Shown here: positions 1-11,200 of the stretch, piece after piece
Layout of the letters: the number at the start of each line of letters is the position of its first letter
How positions within the stretch are numbered: the stretch's first letter is position 1
Assembly: GCA_943736015.1 (NCBI GenBank)
Contig: OX031072.1
Span: 7,653,501-7,717,500 of the forward strand
Length of the DNA stretch: 64,000 bases
Direction: 5' to 3'
Source: Tridacna crocea
Lineage: Eukaryota > Mollusca > Bivalvia > Cardiida > Cardiidae
Position numbers and translations under genes: made by a program
The notes under the pieces: generated by a model
Seen by the model: the letters and a program-made list of their open reading frames with translations, nothing else
The model's database searches: none
Told to the model about the DNA's origin: nothing

Positions 1-128
1 CTTTTGCTGCATTTTTTCTTCTGTTCAAAGGACAAATTTCAGTTTTTGAGTTATACTTTGTTGTCTGCAGATCTTTTTTAATTTGGACTGCTAAAAAATC
101 TTGTCGTCTTCAAATCTGTCCCAAATGA

Positions 129-337
129 CAAAATTTGGATTTGACCAAATTGAAAGCATTTGCAGACAACAAATTAAAAGTAGCAGAAATGATGATTCTG
201 TCTTTAGATAGGGTAAAAAACATTGTGGGAAAAGGAGAAAATGCTGGTTTCCAGCATTTTCTCCTCTTCCCACAATGTTTTCAAAAGCTTTTTCCTTCCC
301 GATCATTAAAACTTGAGATTGTGTGGTTAAGGATTAA
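129..337 (-). mobile_element. Subfamily A hairpin element
   Basis: Right end GACCAAATTGAAAGC, hairpin GGAGAAAATGCTGGTTTCCAGC, end ATTGTGTGGTTAAGG. A half copy of the same family occupies 1-110 at the window edge. Confidence 0.8.
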
Positions 338-625
338 AAGGTTAGCATGGGATGGTGTTTGACTATGCAATCTTGCTTTTCATTCAAATGAATTCATTGA
401 CAAAGATCCCAGTGAAAAGTCCTTTCATTTTAAGTCAATTCATAAAGATTTGTTTGTTCAGTGTTTGCAGTTTAGTGTTGACATTTTTACCAGCTTCTTT
501 AGATTTCTATTATCCCCCATAAAATGATACAATTGTGATAGGGTACTGGCAACTGAGGTGGATTTTTTGCCTGAATATCTACATGTATTGCTTTTGCTGT
601 ATATATGAATATGTGAATCTGCTAT

Positions 626-844
626 CACCCCTTTACCAAACCAGAAAGTTTTAGCCTTTACCAAATTGAAAACATTTGCAGACAGAAATATACTCTGATG
701 CAAAACATGAATTTTGTCTTTCATAGGGTAGAAAACATTGTGAGAATTGGAGAAAATGCTGGTTACCATTATTTTCTCCTTTTCTCATAATGTTTTCAGA
801 AGGCTTCTTTATTAGGGTCATCAACAGTCTGGGTAAAGGGTTAA
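626..844 (-). mobile_element. Subfamily A hairpin element
   Basis: CCCTTTACCAAAC start; hairpin arms partly mismatched; ends GGGTAAAGGGTTAA. Its terminal TTAA is shared with the next copy. Confidence 0.78.
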
Positions 845-1077
845 CCCGTTACCACTCAATCCATCCATTTGACAACCCTGAGAAAGAAGTCTTAAGAAAA
901 CATTGTGGAAAAAGGAGAAAATGCTGAAAACCAGCATTTTCTCCTTTTCCCACCATGTTTTCTACTCTTCAAAAAATTTTTTTTAAATTTTCAGTCAATT
1001 TTTTTTTTTTTGACGTTTGCAAGTATTTTCTATTTCGACAAGCCTAAAATATTGTGGTTGAGTAAGGAGTTAGTAAA
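841..1077 (+). mobile_element. Subfamily A hairpin element
   Basis: TTAACCCGTTACCACTCAATC, CCCTGAGAAAGAAG, then hairpin with GCTGAAAACCAGC; poly-T expansion in the right half. Confidence 0.78.
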
Positions 1078-1164
1078 TTCTTAACAAAAATTTTAGATGC
1101 ATCCATTTTCGAAGCAATAATGCAAAAAATAAATTAAATGTAAATATAATGATGGTAGTTGTCC

Positions 1165-1294
1165 AAGAAAGTACGCAAAACATCTTAGAAAAAGGAGAAA
1201 GTGCTGGTTACCTGTATATCCCCTATACCCACCATGCTATTCAAAGCTTTCTCTGTTGGAGGTGTTAGAACTCAGAATTGTGTGGTAAAGGGTT
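1165..1294 (-). mobile_element. Partial subfamily A copy
   Basis: One hairpin arm and the ATTGTGTGGTAAAGGG end only. Confidence 0.6.
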
Positions 1295-1568
1295 TTCTAA
1301 AGGCTTCTTTTTCTTGGTTGTTAACATTATGAAATATGTGGTAAATAGTTTTACCTGTGCACATCTATGTATGACTTTTGAGAACAATAGTGACAATAAT
1401 AAAATTGTCAGATAATTGAAAAAAGTGAAATTAGCCATTGAGTGAAATGTAAACAGAAAAGTGACATTTATTGTCCATACCAATGTCCACATCTCTTTCC
1501 ATGACAATGGACACTGTCTGATGTATCATCAGCAGACTGTTTCTGAACATATTCAGGACAACTTCAAC

Positions 1569-1775
1569 CATTTACCAGATGATAAAATTTTTGACTTGCC
1601 CAAGTTGAAAGCATTTACAGACGACAAACTAGATGTAACTGAAATTATGATTTATGTCTTTGATAGGGTAGAAAACATTATGGGAAAAGGCGATTTTTCT
1701 CCTTTTTCCGCAATGTTTTCAAAAGCCATCTCTTTCAGGGTTGTTGAAAGTCTGCATTTTGTGGTAAAGAGCTAA
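1569..1775 (-). mobile_element. Subfamily A copy with collapsed hairpin
   Basis: Ends are normal, but the central palindrome has lost the GAAAATGCTGGTTACCAGC part. Confidence 0.72.
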
Positions 1776-1977
1776 AACTTTACCAAATTTTAAAATCTTT
1801 GATTTGTCCAAATTTGCAGGTGACAAATTATATGTAGCTCAAAAGGGCAAAGTTGTATAAACAGAAAAAAACATTGTGGAAAAAGGAGAAAATGCAATTT
1901 CTCCTTTTCCCACAATGTTTTCTAAAGGCTTTTTTCCCAGGGTCGTTAAAAGTTGTCATATTGTGGTGAAGAGTTAA
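1772..1977 (-). mobile_element. Subfamily A copy with shortened hairpin
   Basis: Follows the previous copy directly. The core reads GGAGAAAATGCAATTTCTCC, missing the innermost dozen bases. Confidence 0.75.
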
Positions 1978-2384
1978 GTGCTACTCTGCTATGAGCAACT
2001 TTGCACTTTTGCTTACTGTATAGATAAAGATTAGATTACAAGAAATAGTCTGGCACTTAAAAAGGCTGCTACCGCCTCCAAAATGTACCCAACTACTTTG
2101 ACATAACTTTGCATCTGTCTGCCAAGTTCCCTGCTATAGAAAACAATGGACAAATTAGTTGAGCATTAGAACATCCGGTCATTGGTTATACTGTTTTATT
2201 CTATGCGCATTCGATAGTCACCAATGCGATGCAAAGAATAGTGCCGTCACCCTTAGTGAACCTTTCATGACTATAATTGTGTGTGCGGCCAGTGTAAATC
2301 AAGATCAGATTGCACAAAATGCAACCTTGATTGACATTGTTAATCGGTTAAAATGACCTAAAAGTTTCGATTTATTTCATTACT
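1978..2384. other. Unique-looking stretch with a small GATC-type hairpin
   Basis: No gene or major repeat. AATCAAGATCAGATTGCAC followed by GCAACCTTGATTGAC (about 2297-2340) is a decayed copy of the small palindromic family also seen at 15055, 21195 and 62540. Confidence 0.4.
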
Positions 2385-2734
2385 ACACAATTCTATCTTT
2401 TAATGACCCTGACAAAGAAGGCCTTTGAAAACATTATGAGAAAAGGAGACAATGCTAGTGACCAACATCTTCTCCTTTTCCCACAATATTTTCTACCATT
2501 ACCAAAAGGAAATTTCAATTTCAAAAAGTCTTTTCTTTATCAAAGAACCAAATTTTGGACTCAGGGCTTCAAAATGAGAGCATTTGCAGTCAACAAGTTA
2601 CAATTATGTGGTTCATTAATTGGATTTTTTTTTTTATGAAGAAGTAGAAACACTGTAGGAAATTGAGGAAATGCTGGTTACAAACATTGTCCCCTTTCTC
2701 AAAAATTCATTTTTAGATCTTCTTCCCAAGGGTC

Positions 2735-2963
2735 TTAACTCATTACCAATTTGACGATATGCGAGGCTTGTCCAAAAAGAAAGTATTTGCAGACAATAAA
2801 ATAAAACTGATTGAAAATTTGAAATTTGTTTTGTGAAGGTTAGAAAACATTGTGGGAAAAGGAGAAAATGTTGGTTACCAGCATTTTCTCCTATTCCACA
2901 ATGTTTTCTAAAGGCTTCTTTCTCAGGGTTGTCAAAAGTAGGGACTGTGTGGTAAGGGGTTAA
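2735..2963 (-). mobile_element. Subfamily A hairpin element
   Basis: 229 bp, TTAACTCATTACC to GGTAAGGGGTTAA, hairpin well preserved. Preceded by remnants of two further copies (2385-2734). Confidence 0.87.
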
Positions 2964-3481
2964 AGATAAAAGATTGTTTGGTAAAGAATTGCCAAGTTAA
3001 ATCAAGATCCTGTGATTCAGACATGTTGTTGGTTGGACTTGTATTATTAAAAAAAAGAAAAGGAAGTGGGCAGGGATAAAACGTCTGATTATTAAAAAGT
3101 CATTTTGAAGCTTTTTCTTTTTCCCATTTCAAAACTGAAGTATTAAACCTGGCACACTTTCATTCCCATTACTGTCAATCAATGCCATATTTCATTAAAT
3201 ATGTTTTAAGTTTTATGTCAGAATTCTTTATCAAAACACAACATTTTAGCCATGTATTCTTCATTACAAATATACAAAATTCCTTGGAATCATGCAGTTG
3301 TCAAATTTCCATTACGTAAACATCAAAAGTGTAACAGAAATAACATCAAAGGTTAGCTGACAGCAGGAAGCATTATTCTGCAATAATCAAGCACTGATTG
3401 TTCAATACATAACCTAAACATAATCTACTTTTGTTTTCCTTGAATTTATACAATGTAATCAGTGCTCTTATGATACTTATA
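2964..3481. other. AT-rich stretch, nothing recognised
   Basis: No open frame of note, no repeat family that recurs elsewhere in the window. Confidence 0.4.
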
Positions 3482-3713
3482 ATAACCCTTTACTACAGGA
3501 CAAAAATTAAAGACTTGTCTATTTTTTTTTTTTCATTTGTCGACAAAATATTTAATGTTATTCAAATATGGAAATTGTCTTTGGCAGGATAGAAAACATT
3601 GTGAGAAAGGAGTAAATGCTGGTTACCAGCACTTACTTCTTTTCCCACAATAATTTCCGAGGCCCTCTCCTAAGGGGGTCCTTAAAATTTTGGATTGTGT
3701 GGAAAAGGGTTAA
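3482..3713 (-). mobile_element. Decayed subfamily A copy
   Basis: CCCTTTACTAC start, hairpin GTAAATGCTGGTTACCAGC, GGAAAAGGGTTAA end. Confidence 0.75.
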
Positions 3714-4002
3714 AGGGATAATCTGTTTGTTAAAACTACCTGAGATGCGGTAATCCTGTTAATCCATTGATTAGAATAGGTATTGCTCCCATGCTGTTGT
3801 GTTATACAATTTGTAAGAAGATTTGCTATTGTAAAATGACACAGATTATTTTAAATGCAGGTTCTTTACCTTTAATCCTACATGTGTTTGCAATTCTTGT
3901 GATTTTTTACATCTTTTTGATGTCATACACTTCTGCCTGGTAATCCAAAGCACCCTGCTGCTGCCCTGTGGTATCAATAATCAAATTAGATTTGTTATCA
4001 AA

Positions 4003-4200
4003 TTAACCTTTTTCCAAACGATCACTATTTTAACAACCCTAAGAGAGAGGGCTTTTGAAATTTTTTGGGAGAAGGATAAATGCAGGTAACCATCTTTCCC
4101 TTTACCCACAATATTCTCTACTCTAAACAGGAGAGAAGTCATCATTTTGAGCTACCGGTTACATTCAAGATGTGGTCTTAAATACTATGAATTTTGTCAT
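4003..4200 (+). mobile_element. Decayed subfamily A copy
   Basis: TTAACCTTTTTCCAAACGATC, GAGAGAGGGCTTTTG and a shortened hairpin around CAGGTAACC; the right end is unclear. Confidence 0.6.
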
Positions 4201-5075
4201 GTCTAAAATTTTGTGATCTGTTCAAAAAAAAGAGTTTACTGTTTACCTGGTGATAAAACTCTCAGAGTCATCCATATTAAAAGGATTTGCAAAGAACAAT
4301 TAAATTGGTCTAAAAAATGGATGCCATCTTTACAGGGGTGGAAAATAGTGAAGGAAAAAGAGAAAATGCGGTTTCTTGTAAAATGGCCTTTGCACTTTGG
4401 TAGCGCGAAATCTAAAAGTTGTGATGCTACCTATTTTTTAATGAAATGCCATGAAATTTTATTTTTTGGCTTAAATGTTCCTTCTCTGAATAATCAAAAT
4501 GTTACCTTAGTACATGTTCTTATTTATCTATGAACAAATATTTTGACATTTCAAAGCTGTTCTTGTTGAAAGATAGAAATTTAATAGACTAGCTGTCTAA
4601 AGGTCTGGTGATGTAGGGCAAAGATCAGATAATAGTCATTATGGTCTACTTTGTAAACTTGAGATTATGAAAATAAAGGGAAATGTTCCAGCTTCTTCAT
4701 GTCTCTTTCTTTGCTTGAAATTTGCTGGATGTAACAAATGAGCTCAAGTTATATACTTACATGTACATGTGTAAAATATCAACTAAAATTGACTTTCATA
4801 GACTACCGTTTGCCAAACAAATTATCTTGAGTTATAAAATTCAATACAAATTATTTACTCAAATTATGAAAAGCAATAAATTGAGTTATGAATGGCTGTA
4901 GACTACATGTATTATGATGTGTTCAATATAAAGGTACAAATTTTGCAGTGTACATCTAATGATTAATGCATAAATGAAAGCATCATAAATTTCTATGTTC
5001 TATGGAAAAAATATCTTATGACAAACACTAAATCTTAATGAAAGAAACATGGTTGTTTTTCAGTCTTATGACATA
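4201..5075. other. AT-rich stretch, no gene recognised
   Basis: Contains at most a very decayed hairpin-element trace near 4240-4400. The longest open frame (4213-4533) overlaps that trace and resembles no protein. Confidence 0.4.
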
Positions 5076-5305
5076 TTAACCTGTTACCAAACAACATTAT
5101 TTTAGACTTGCCCAAAATAAAAAGCATTTGCAGACAACAAAATAAAAGTGACTGAAATTTTAAAATTTCTTTTGTAAAAGGTAGAAAACATCGAGGGAAA
5201 AGGAGAAAATGCTTGTAACCAGCATTCTCTCCTTTTTTCGCAATGTTTTCTAAAGGCTTCTTTCTCAGGGGCGTCAAAAGTAGGGATTGTGTGGTAATTG
5301 GTTAA
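5076..5305 (-). mobile_element. Subfamily A hairpin element
   Basis: TTAACCTGTTACCAAACAAC to GTGTGGTAATTGGTTAA; a few mismatches between hairpin arms. Confidence 0.85.
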
Positions 5306-5880
5306 AGAGGTAAAAAATAATATATTCTTTTCATTTTATAGAGTGTTCGTCTAGATCTAGATCTATCAGGTATCTTGTGATTTTTTTGTTTGTTTCATTC
5401 TAAATAAAATGTGGTTGGATTTTTCACTTTTTTTTGAAAGTATAGAGCTCCATTAAAAAAAAACTTGTCTGATGTTTCTCCAGAAAATACTCACAATCAC
5501 ATCATTGATTTATTTTTAAGTCAATCTGATCATATCAATTTAGTGAATTTACTGTCAGTTCAATCTAATCATAGTTTAGTGAGTTTATTGTCAAGTTGAT
5601 CATCCATGTATAATACCTTATATAGCATACATCTACATGTACACATATATTTTCAAGCAATAAAATATATTGCACACATAATCAAATACATACATGATAA
5701 AATATACTAGATCTACATACATACATATATTTATGTATGTAATTCACACAAATTTTTATAAGATCTAGACGAATATAAATCTCACTTAAATTTTTCATTT
5801 GTTTATTTTTTTACCAGTTATTTTTTTATAATATCTAGACGAATATAAATCTCACTTACATTTTTCATTTTTTTTTTATC
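5306..5880. other. AT-rich stretch with tandem duplications
   Basis: A 70-bp unit around ATCTAGACGAATATAAATC occurs at 5763 and again at 5833. A reversed TTCGTCTAGATCT lies at 5346, so the ends form a weak inverted repeat. About 5520-5595 holds two copies of a 40-bp unit (AATCTGATCAT / AATCTAATCAT). Confidence 0.55.
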
Positions 5881-6159
5881 TGTTAATGAATTAATTTTAG
5901 GGCGAACCCTGTCTAGGTTAAAAGAACGCATTCCAGTGCGCATTTTTCAGCCATCCGTTACCGCGATCGATATCTTTTTGATCAGTTAATCATTTTACAA
6001 ACAACTTTGAATATTTACGGTCGGCGTTCTTTAGCTAACCGTTACTTATTCTTACCTTGTTAAAACACCTTGATAAAGTTTAGCGGTATTCACCTACAAA
6101 CTGTCAAATTCATGACGCATTCTGATTGGCTAGCGAGATAATCCCTTTCACTGATCGAC

Positions 6160-6167
6160 TATATAAA
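6160..6167 (+). promoter_or_regulatory. TATA box candidate
   Basis: TATATAAA with an inverted CCAAT motif 31 bp upstream. A start site near 6190-6195 would be expected. The sequence after it carries an ATG at 6213 followed by a GTATGT donor-like site near 6275, so a short first exon is possible. Confidence 0.4.
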
Positions 6168-6329
6168 CTTGTTGAAGATAGTGCGAAGCTAAAAACTGAA
6201 AATATTGTGAAAATGATTCTTAAAGCAGAAGCAGATACTTGTGAAATTCCAAGTGGACCTTGGATTGGTCAAGGGTATGTACTTTGATCATTTTTTTCAG
6301 TCGTTGGTAGAAGCGGATGTTGATGAAAC

Positions 6330-6339
6330 TTTGGCGCGC
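6330..6339 (+). promoter_or_regulatory. E2F-like site
   Basis: TTTGGCGCGC matches the E2F consensus TTTSSCGC. Such a site would suit a cell-cycle-linked gene, but a single 10-bp match is weak evidence. Confidence 0.3.
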
Positions 6340-6570
6340 TTTGTATATCTACGCTATTTTTCTCCAAACCACGTGTGTAATGTTGTGTATACGGTTCTGA
6401 TCGGTACCCGTTCTGAGAAGGTTAAGACGCCGTCTTTAAGTGTTGCCTTTCAAGGAAATCACTATTACCTCCTGGATATGGGTAGGCTGAATTTACCTTT
6501 GTCTGACCAGCTAAATATATGTCTAAATTTACGAGAATTTGTATTTTCTTTCCATAGATTAGCAACAAAC

Positions 6571-6577
6571 ATGGCGG
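6571..6577 (+). promoter_or_regulatory. YY1-like element
   Basis: ATGGCGG preceded by AACAAAC resembles the YY1 motif found at the transcription start of many TATA-less animal genes. It could mark a second start site of the same promoter region. Confidence 0.3.
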
Positions 6578-6760
6578 ATGTTTGTTGTGATTGTGTATCG
6601 ACAAGTGTCATCGTAATGCACAGTGTAAGAAAGTGATATCGTTTGTGTTTTTATTTGACATAGACTTTGAAAGTCGATACGATCTTGACAGGGAAGAGCA
6701 GCTCTTTGTTTTACGGTTGTCTGTTGACGAATTTTACGACTATGCAATAATGCATCAATC

Positions 6761-6982
6761 TTAATAGCTCATTTCCTTCCTGAATTTCCACATTGAAAGC
6801 ATTAGCAGACAACAAAATGAAAAAGCGACTGAAAATTTGAAATTTCTTTTGTGAAGGGTAGAAAACATTGTGGGAAAAGGAGAAAATGCTGATTACCAGC
6901 ATTTTCTTCTTTTCCCACAAGGTTTTCTAAAAGCATATTTCTCAGGGACGTCAAAAGTAAGGATTGTGTGGTAATGGGTTAA
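6761..6982 (-). mobile_element. Subfamily A hairpin element
   Basis: First repeat after the promoter-like block; ends GTGTGGTAATGGGTTAA. The left end is truncated beyond the ATTGAAAGC module. Confidence 0.82.
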
Positions 6983-7095
6983 AACATTCTTTGAAGGTTA
7001 GGTGCTATGTTTGTTAGTGGTACATTACTAATGTAAAATGCTACTCCAAAGCTTCATTTCCTCCATATCTGAAACTAATGTTAATGAAAGGAGCA

Positions 7096-7300
7096 CTTCA
7101 AACTCCTTACCACATCACTAATCTAGAATTTTACCTTGCTGAAATTTAACAATGTGATGATTTAGGGAAATTTTTCTCCCTGAAAAGGTGAGAACATTTT
7201 TGGAAAAGGGGAAAGTAACTGCATTAGCATTCCTTTCCTTCTGTTTTGAAACCCTTTTTCCCTAGGGTTGTTAAAGCAATTTTTTGTGTGGTCAAAGGTT
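7096..7300 (-). mobile_element. Very decayed hairpin-element copy
   Basis: Only the hairpin flanks (GGAAAAGGGGAAAGTAACTG) and a TTGTGTGGTCAAAGG end are left. Confidence 0.45.
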
Positions 7301-7479
7301 GTGCGATGAAACATGACAGTTGAATAAGAATGGCACAACATTATGTCATCTGATCTTGAATACATACATGTAATTCCTTGATATCTATGGATATGTCTTT
7401 ATCAAGATATGAAATGAAATACAACACTGAGTCTTTCTACTAAATGAAAATCTTGTTCATATATTTTGTAATGTAAGGG

Positions 7480-7694
7480 TTAATTAAACTGCTTTAATTC
7501 CTTTTCACATGATCTATAGATTTAATGGCCTTGACATAGGAGGCTTGAAAACACTGGCAACAAAGGAGAAAATCCTGGTACTACCATTCTTACTGTTTCA
7601 CCAAAGTTGTCAATCCTTTTCAAGACGAATTCCATTATTTGGGCTATATATAACTTTTCATCTGCAATTCCTTTGAATTTTGATAAAGGGTTAA
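7480..7694 (+). mobile_element. Decayed subfamily A copy
   Basis: AATGGCCTTGACATAGGAGGC, hairpin with AAATCCTGGTACTACC, end ATAAAGGGTTAA shared with the next copy. Confidence 0.6.
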
Positions 7695-7919
7695 CCCTTT
7701 ACCAAACAATCCCTGGGTTTTATGATCAAGAGGAAGTAGCCTTCTGAAAACATTGTGGGAAAAGGAGAAAATGCAGGTAATCAGCATTTTCTCCCTTTCC
7801 CACAATGTTTTCTACCCTTCCCAAATCAAATATCAATTTTTCAGTCACTCTTACTTTGTCATCTGAAATTGCTTTCAGTTTAGATCAGCCTATGAATATG
7901 TTGTTTGGTAAAGAGTTAA
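7691..7919 (+). mobile_element. Subfamily A hairpin element, full length
   Basis: 229 bp, TTAACCCTTTACCAAACAATC to GGTAAAGAGTTAA; hairpin nearly perfect. Confidence 0.9.
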
Positions 7920-8141
7920 CCCTTTACTGCACAATGCTGACTTTGAATGGCCCTGGAAATAAGGTCACATAAAATCAATGTGGGAAAAGGAGAATCTGCT
8001 GGTAACCAGCATATTCTTCTTTTCCCACAATATTTTTCTACCCAATAAATGAAAAATTGCACTATTCAAGTCACACTGAAATTGTAGTCTGCAAATGGTG
8101 TTTATTTGGACAAGGCTAAAATTTTATTGGTTTGAATTTGT
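7916..8141 (+). mobile_element. Subfamily A copy chained to the previous one
   Basis: Uses the same TTAA as the end of the 7691 copy, so three copies (7480, 7691, 7916) form a head-to-tail chain. Confidence 0.78.
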
Positions 8142-8297
8142 GTTGTAATTTTCATGAGCCTCTTACTGGAGCTTTTGCCTCAGGAATTGAAGAAAATGAG
8201 ATTTTAATTTAATCTTATTGATGCACAACATTTTGACAAAATTATTATCATTTTGTAGTAAGTTGACAATGGTAATGGGACCACTGTTTTTTGAATG

Positions 8298-8390
8298 TTA
8301 ACCCTTTACTCCATTTCTACCCTTTGCTTGTAGGAGCCTTTGGAAAACATTGTGACAAAAGGTGAAATTGCTCCATGTTTTCAGATTTCT
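8298..8390 (-). mobile_element. Subfamily C fragment
   Basis: TTAACCCTTTACTCCATTTC, CTTGTAGGAGCCTTTGG and one hairpin arm; the second arm and the other end are gone. Confidence 0.7.
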
Positions 8391-8810
8391 TCCTTCGTTG
8401 TAAACTAAAACTTGCATGCAGACCACATGTCCAAACAGTTTAAAAGTCTTTTGAAATTTTTGGAGGAAAGAAAGGAACCGCCAGGGATGAAAACGAAGAT
8501 TAAAGGCTATTTAGGCAATCATCCTCTAACTCTAGACAAGTACGTCAGTTGTGAACAAAGATCGCAAATGATAACAAGTTAGGTTGGAAAAATACAGCTG
8601 GCTTCAGTTTTAGAAAGATCGCATGATTGGCAAAAGTTTCTTTACCTAAGTTTTTTTGAATTTCCAATCATTATTGAATTAATACTGCCAAAAGCACTGG
8701 TCAGGCCTTATAATATGGGACCCTTAAAATTTGGGCGGGGACCCCTGATTTTTTTGAGGTTGCATCCAGTGGACCCCCCGTTTTTCAAAAGCTCTGTAAA
8801 ACCCTGTCAA
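8391..8810. other. Stretch without gene or known repeat
   Basis: Contains two G/C-rich patches, GGGCGGGGACCCC (about 8733) and GGACCCCCCG (about 8771), that look like the edge of an unrecognised repeat. Confidence 0.35.
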
Positions 8811-9039
8811 TTAACCCATTACCACACAATCCCTACTTTTGACGCTCCCGAGAAAGAAGCCTTTTGAAAACACTGTCGGAAAAGGAGAAAATGCTGGTAA
8901 CCAGCATTTTTTCCTTTTCCCACAGTGTTTTCTACCCTTCCCAAAACAAATTTCAATATTTCAGTCACCTTTATTTTGTCGTCTGCAAATGCTTTCAATT
9001 TGGACCAGTCCAAATTTTTCGCGTGTGGTAATGGGTTAA
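8811..9039 (+). mobile_element. Subfamily A hairpin element, full length
   Basis: 229 bp. TTAACCCATTACCACACAATC to GGTAATGGGTTAA. The core reads AACACTGTCGG, a step toward subfamily B outer arms. Confidence 0.9.
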
Positions 9040-9746
9040 AACAATTGGTTACAGTCCATTCATGCAATATTGTATTATATGTAATGATATGATCTTTCCC
9101 CTGCTAGGGTGAACTATTACAATAAAGAATACAGAAAAAACAATGGAACAAGAATGGTTTGCTGTTTGAGGTTCAGAATGTATTCATTTATATCTAAACC
9201 AAAATCATTATTAGAGGTATTTGGTAGAAATGCCATTTGACAATTTAAGTACTAATTCCTGCTCATAACTTTGGTTTCTGATGAAGTTTGATGATTTTAG
9301 GATTAGATTACACTCTCTAACCTCACACCTTAAGTTTTAGCACAGAAAAATTGATTTTGATCCTTTACTGAACAATTCCATGTTTGGTGTAACTACTATT
9401 TGCTCCTTTTCCAAATATGTTTTCTGTCTTTGTAAAGATAAATGCCACCATTTTAGCTATAGTTCTCTTGTTTTGCAAAAACTTTCATATAGGGCTAGTC
9501 TAAAATTGTACCTAGCAGTGACAGAAAACAATGCTGCATTTCATGTATCCACAATCCCAAGTTTGAGGATACCTAAAAGAGAGAAGCCATTTGAAAACTG
9601 TGTGAAATAGGCCAACTTTTCTCCTTTTGCCACAGTGTATTCCATCCTTTCTAAACCAGATTTTATTGTTTAAGTGGTGTCAGTTTTGTCAAAAGCAAAT
9701 CTTTTGAATTTAAACAGGTATGAATTTACATTGAGTGCTGAAGGGT

Positions 9747-9955
9747 AAACTCTTTACCAAACAATACCTGGTTTTTACAATCCTGAAATAGAAACCTTGT
9801 GGAAAAAGGAGAAAAGGTCGGTTACCAGCATTTTCTCCTTTTACCTACAATGTTTTTCTCTACCCTGCTGGGAACATATTTCAATAGTTACATTATTTTG
9901 TTGTCTGCAAGTGCTTTCATTACGGACTAAAATTTTGTTGTTTGGTAAAGGGTTA
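9747..9955 (+). mobile_element. Subfamily A hairpin element
   Basis: CTCTTTACCAAACAATACC to GGTAAAGGGTTAA; part of the left hairpin arm is deleted. Decayed half copies lie at 9360-9530 and 9545-9745. Confidence 0.8.
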
Positions 9956-10088
9956 ATCTTATCAATGGGCAGTGTGGCCACATTGATCAGTGCAAGGACA
10001 CATTCATAAGCCCATTGATTTTTTTCTGCCTGAGCCAATAACCCTTAGACTTTTTTTTTTTTTCTTTTTTTTTTTCAATATTGATCAG

Positions 10089-10305
10089 CCAACCCTTTAC
10101 CTGACAACCCTGAGTTTTTAATGACCTCAAAGAAAAGGCTTTTTGTGGGATAAGGTAAAATTGCTGGTAACCAGCATTTCCTCCTTTTTCCACAAAGTTT
10201 TCTATCTTTGAAAAGGTAGATTTCCATTTTCGAGTCTCAGTCATATTGTTTTCTACAAAAAGCTTTCAGTTTTGAAGAATCAAAACTCTTGTGGTAAAAG
10301 GTTAA
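10089..10305 (+). mobile_element. Subfamily A hairpin element
   Basis: CCCTTTACCTGACAACCC to GTGGTAAAAGGTTAA; hairpin AAATTGCTGGTAACCAGC. Confidence 0.8.
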
Positions 10306-10364
10306 CGTTTTGGAGTTTTTGACATTTACGGTCAAGTGAGTTGGGAAAAGAAATCATGATGTCT

Positions 10365-10704
10365 TTAACTCTTTACCACACAATCCCGACTTTTCACGAC
10401 CCCCAAGAAAGAAAGTGTTTGAAAACATTGTTGGAAAAGGAGAAAATGCTGGTAACCAGCATTTTCTCCTTTACCAACAATATTTTCTACCCTTCCAAAA
10501 TCAAATTTCAATTTTTTAGTCACTCTTGGGAAAAGGAGAAATTGCTCGTTACAAGCAGTTTCTCCTTTTTCCACAGTGTTTTCAAAAGACTTGTACTGCA
10601 GACACGTAAAAACAAGGGCTTGTTTGGGAAATGGTTAATTTTATTGTCTGTAAATGCTTTCAATTTGGTCCAGCCTAAAATTTTGTCATGTGGTCAAGAG
10701 TTAA
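10365..10704 (+). mobile_element. Subfamily A copy interrupted by part of a subfamily B copy
   Basis: A-type left half and hairpin run to about 10527; 10528-10637 is the hairpin and one end of a B element (GAAATTGCTCGTTACAAGC, then ACTGCAGACACG, ending TTAA); the A-type right end resumes to TTAA at 10701. Confidence 0.82.
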
Positions 10705-10930
10705 CCCTTTACCCCATAAGGCATTTCTATGGTATCTCTAATTCACCCTAAATAACAGCAAGGATGAAGCTGTTACTTATGTGAATATGATACCTTTTGA
10801 TAGCATAGAAAACATTGTGACAAAAGGTGAAATTGCTCGTTGCGAGCAATTTCACCTTTTGCAACAATGTTTTCCAAAGGCTCCTACAAGCAATGCGTAC
10901 AAACGAGTATCTATGGAGTATAGGGTTTAT
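10701..10930 (+). mobile_element. Reference copy, subfamily C hairpin element
   Basis: Starts TTAACCCTTTACCCCATAAG. Core: GTGACAAAAGGTGAAATTGC then TCGTTGCGAGCAATTTCACC, with the same 67-nt size as A and B but different arms. Flanks CAGCAAGGATGAAGC and CTCCTACAAGCAATG are unique to C. Confidence 0.87.
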
Positions 10931-11200
10931 CCTATACCTCTCATTACTGAGTTTGAATGTCCGTAATGGAAATAGCTTTTGAAAACAATGTGGGAAAAGA
11001 AGAACCAGCATTTTCTTTTTTCCCCCACTATCTTTCCTACCATATCGGATGAATTCCTTTCTTTGAGCCTCTTGTGACATGTTGCCTGCAATTAGGTTTT
11101 AAAATAGCCATGTCTGCTATTTTGTTGTGCACTGCAATAAAGGTCTATCTCAGATTCTAATTTCATATCATATGGCACATTTTTCTTTTTCTTCTTGCAG

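Larger units (their letters stand above)
5880..6640 (+). promoter_or_regulatory. Candidate promoter / 5' region, possibly of the p53-family gene
   Basis: This 760-bp stretch is free of the hairpin repeats and visibly richer in CpG than its surroundings. It holds an inverted CCAAT box (ATTGG, 6125-6129), TATATAAA (6160-6167), an E2F-like TTTGGCGCGC (6330-6339) and a YY1-like ATGGCGG (6571-6577). It is the only promoter-like block upstream of coding exon 1, which needs an untranslated first exon. The link to that gene is inferred. An open frame from 6241 to 6636 crosses it but resembles no protein I know. Confidence 0.45.

Noticed and set aside
5341-5772. Transposon with TTCGTCTAGATCT inverted ends
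   Set aside because: The inverted match is only about 13 bp, the second copy is duplicated in tandem and no target duplication is visible.
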